Shown in pieces: positions 5,976 through 7,388 of a stretch of DNA of 7,388 nt. How positions within the stretch are numbered: the stretch's first letter is position 1; each line of letters begins with the position of its first letter. This DNA comes from Nitrososphaerota archaeon (GTDB lineage Archaea > Thermoproteota > Nitrososphaeria > Nitrososphaerales > CADDZS01): NCBI GenBank assembly GCA_027886785.1, contig JAPCJV010000084.1, forward strand, positions 1-7,388. The letters run 5' to 3'. A model generated the notes under the pieces. It made no database searches, had not been told where the DNA came from, and saw nothing but the letters and a program-made list of their open reading frames with translations. The position numbers were made by a program, and so were the translations under genes.

Positions 5976-6395
5976 TCAAAAACCGAAAATCAGTCTTACG
6001 GTTACGGTCACATCAGCTGACATGTCGAACAGGGTGTACAGAAATATCCCGAAAAGCAGTGGGAAGACTATCTCTCTGTCTACTTTCCTGTACAAGATGT
6101 AACTTACGGCGCAAAAGATTGACGCTGACGAAATCATATATGGCATGATTCCAAAATGGTTGGAAATGGGATTTGTCTCTTGTCCCAGCTGATACAGCAC
6201 GACGACGAAAAAGGTGAAAATAACGGTAATAGCTTTGCACGTTATAGTGGCGAGTAATATCATCTTCGTGAAATTTTCAGGAAGTTTGTGAAGAAGCGCT
6301 CTCGGATCCAGTGGAGTCCAAGGTCCTTCGCGACTATATTCTCCTCCTCTCCTTTGTGTAGGTTGTAATGTCGATAACTTTGGTTCGTCTTTCAT
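5976..6395 (-). CDS. Small three-helix membrane protein
   Basis: A 139-residue protein starting with ATG at 6395 and ending with TGA at 5976-5978. After a hydrophilic, basic N-terminus of about 42 residues there are three likely membrane helices: about 45-69 (MILLATITCKAITVIFTFFV...), 83-102 (IMPYMISSASIFCAVSYIL) and 108-128 (REIVFPLLFGIFLYTLFD...). The loop after helix 1 has the short motif ETNP (73-76), and helix 3 carries an Asp (D124). The E-x-NP motif after the first helix and the overall size recall small DUF5658-type membrane proteins, but I cannot confirm the family without a profile search. The minus-strand sequence around the stop is GGTTTTTGA, whose T-run may help termination. It stands alone, about 240 bp downstream of the IPT-like gene on the same strand. 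Function unknown. Confidence 0.7.
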   Translation of the reverse strand: MKDEPKLSTLQPTQRRGGEYSREGPWTPLDPRALLHKLPENFTKMILLATITCKAITVIFTFFVVVLYQLGQETNPISNHFGIMPYMISSASIFCAVSYILYRKVDREIVFPLLFGIFLYTLFDMSADVTVTVRLIFGF

Positions 6396-6430
6396 GAAAA
6401 TCCGAGGTGAGATCTGGTCTTCAAAATTCT

Positions 6431-6450
6431 ATTCTGTTGCACGACAGAAT
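6431..6450. promoter_or_regulatory. Candidate operator palindrome upstream of the membrane-protein gene
   Basis: ATTCTGT (6431-6437) and ACAGAAT (6444-6450) form a seven-bp inverted repeat; allowing one G-T pair, the 20-bp unit is symmetric to near its centre. It lies about 35-55 bp upstream of the ATG at 6395, over or just upstream of where core promoter elements would be expected. The binding protein is unknown. Confidence 0.35.
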
Positions 6451-6520
6451 ATCGTTCTTTCAACAGTGTCCAAGAAATTAGGACGTTGGAGAAGACGAGA
6501 ACTTCTTGGTCAAGTCCGCT

Positions 6521-6622
6521 TCATTGGGTGAACGGACTCTTATCAAAGCAGCCCGAAAATCGACAACTCGTACTAAATTGGCAGAATGTATCGGATCTTT
6601 GGTGTTCAAGAAGTTTGTACAA
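6521..6622 (-). pseudogene. Possible degenerate N-terminal copy of the IPT-like gene
   Basis: A 33-codon minus-strand frame (6622 to the TGA at 6521) begins LYKLLEHQ and continues with FSTSCR about eight residues later. The reading frame at the right window edge, leading into the IPT-like gene, begins LYKILGHQ and has LSTTYWR at nearly the same distance. The matching DNA blocks, 6601-6624 and 7361-7384, are identical at 19 of 24 bases, and two of the differences (CTG/TTG, AAG/AAA) are synonymous in this frame. This suggests a decayed tandem copy, but the similarity is short and could be chance. Confidence 0.3.
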
Positions 6623-6632
6623 GGTCCTTTTT

Positions 6633-7388
6633 TTACGAAGGTGGGACAATCGTTACGTTAACCGTCGATTCGTTCAGCTCCGAGGCGGAGAACACCTTGA
6701 TGGCCATGGCATCTCCAGCATAGAGCATCTGTTGGTTTGGACTCGTGCGATTCCCAACTCCCGGCCCAAAGCCGCCGAGAATAATTGCGGTATCATTCCA
6801 GCTAATCAGAAAAATTGAATTTGCCAAAGGGTTGCCACCAGAGTCTGTCTGACTCTGCGAACTTGGAGGAAGATAAATCCCGGGAAATACATCGAGTCCA
6901 TTTCTTGAGCACGTGGCTATTCCGGCTCCCCAAGTAGAAGATACCTCTCCTTTTTGTCCAAAGTCGTGGAATGCAATTGACCCGCTTGCGCTATTATTGC
7001 AGGCGACGGTCCAGACTGAACCGTCACCATAAGGGATTGTTTGTGGAGCAGTTCCGAAACAGTTTCCCTTAATTTCCATTGTTTGGGTGATATCCGTGTT
7101 AATCGGCGAAACGCTGACGATTGAGGGGCCATGTCTGACTGAACTCGGCAGTATCGAACCCTGCGTGTATGAAGCACAGTTCCCGACATTTCCAGTGAGA
7201 AACATGGTAGCGTAAATTGTCCCGAATACCGTTGTCATTGCAATAAAGAAGCCAATGATCACGTAGATCACGACCTGCCATCGATAAGCTGCCAAGCTCT
7301 TATTCGCGTTTGAGTAAAGAATCCTCCAATAAGTTGTACTTAAGGCTAGAATGGGAGTCTGGTGTCCAAGAATCTTGTACAGAGAAAC
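6633..7388 (-). CDS. Membrane-anchored protein with extracytoplasmic IPT/TIG-like domain, probably 5'-partial
   Basis: The stop is TAA at 6633-6635. The first possible start in the window is TTG at 7295 (220 residues), but the frame stays open for 31 more codons to the window edge, with no ATG, GTG or TTG among them, so the true start may lie outside. Residue numbers here count from the TTG. A single membrane helix (about 8-34, VVIYVIIGFFIAMTTVFGTI...) is followed by an extracytoplasmic region. From about 53 it reads GPSIVSVSPINTD...QTMEIKGNCFGTAP, an IPT/TIG-like Ig-fold opening, and later WGAG, ISWNDTAIILGGFGPG and GDAMAIKVF, typical of this beta-sandwich. Cys40, Cys78, Cys99 and Cys128 lie outside the membrane and could form disulfides. 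Asn-x-Ser/Thr sites (for example NDT, NRT, NES, NVT) would allow archaeal N-glycosylation. A surface binding or envelope role is inferred. Confidence 0.72.
   Translation of the reverse strand, partial: VSLYKILGHQTPILALSTTYWRILYSNANKSLAAYRWQVVIYVIIGFFIAMTTVFGTIYATMFLTGNVGNCASYTQGSILPSSVRHGPSIVSVSPINTDITQTMEIKGNCFGTAPQTIPYGDGSVWTVACNNSASGSIAFHDFGQKGEVSSTWGAGIATCSRNGLDVFPGIYLPPSSQSQTDSGGNPLANSIFLISWNDTAIILGGFGPGVGNRTSPNQQMLYAGDAMAIKVFSASELNESTVNVTIVPPS

Noticed and set aside
5795..6148. Plus-strand frame of 117 codons
   Set aside because: It overlaps the three-helix membrane protein, whose opposite-strand frame gives clear membrane helices; this translation is Cys/Arg/Ser-rich and domain-free.
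6486..6818. Plus-strand frame of 110 codons
   Set aside because: Its second half is antisense to the IPT-like coding sequence and its translation shows no recognisable fold.
1..7388. tRNA, rRNA, CRISPR arrays, insertion sequences
   Set aside because: I looked for T-arm motifs, regularly spaced direct repeats of CRISPR length, transposase motifs and terminal inverted repeats on both strands and saw none.

Overview
This window most likely comes from an archaeon, probably a soil-type member of the Nitrososphaeria (Thaumarchaeota). Four observations point that way, none decisive alone. There are archaeal-style TATA-like boxes at the right distance for leaderless or near-leaderless starts (3528-3535 for the ParB-like gene, 3017-3023 for the coiled-coil gene, 5730-5737 for the small regulator operon). 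Shine-Dalgarno sequences are generally absent. A long coiled-coil protein carries an N-terminal helix-turn-helix of a kind I associate with these archaea. The ribbon-helix-helix protein also has an archaeal look. No rRNA, tRNA or housekeeping marker is present to confirm the assignment.

Layout. At the left edge (1-602, +) is the 3' end of a GmrSD-like DUF262/DUF1524 protein carrying the HNH-type nuclease domain. It converges on a two-gene minus-strand operon: a 587-residue HTH/coiled-coil protein (1224-2987) followed 16 bp later by an unrecognised 149-residue protein (758-1207). A 578-bp divergent intergenic region (2988-3565) separates that operon from a plus-strand ParB-like gene (3566-4639) that has a C-terminal four-cysteine zinc-binding motif. 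Convergent to it is a second minus-strand operon: a winged-helix protein resembling the Mrr N-terminal domain (5099-5689) and, with an ATGA overlap, a ribbon-helix-helix protein (4743-5102). The right part holds a small three-helix membrane protein (5976-6395) and a membrane-anchored extracytoplasmic protein with an IPT/TIG-like domain (6633 to the window edge). Between these two lies a possible degenerate copy of the latter's N-terminus.

How the parts fit. The centre is rich in DNA-binding proteins (ParB-like, HTH/coiled-coil, RHH, winged helix) and lies next to a restriction-type nuclease, which is what an accessory or integrated-element region looks like. No ParA, integrase, replicase or transposase is visible. 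The most unusual signals are non-coding: a perfect 24-bp palindrome inside the ParB-like gene (3996-4019), and a cluster of six GGACC units at 22-9-9-22-9 bp spacing just upstream of the coiled-coil operon promoter (3038-3113). With the paired CCGG-bounded palindromes at 3116-3179, these are candidate binding sites for the ParB-like or HTH/coiled-coil proteins. That assignment is inference from position and symmetry only.
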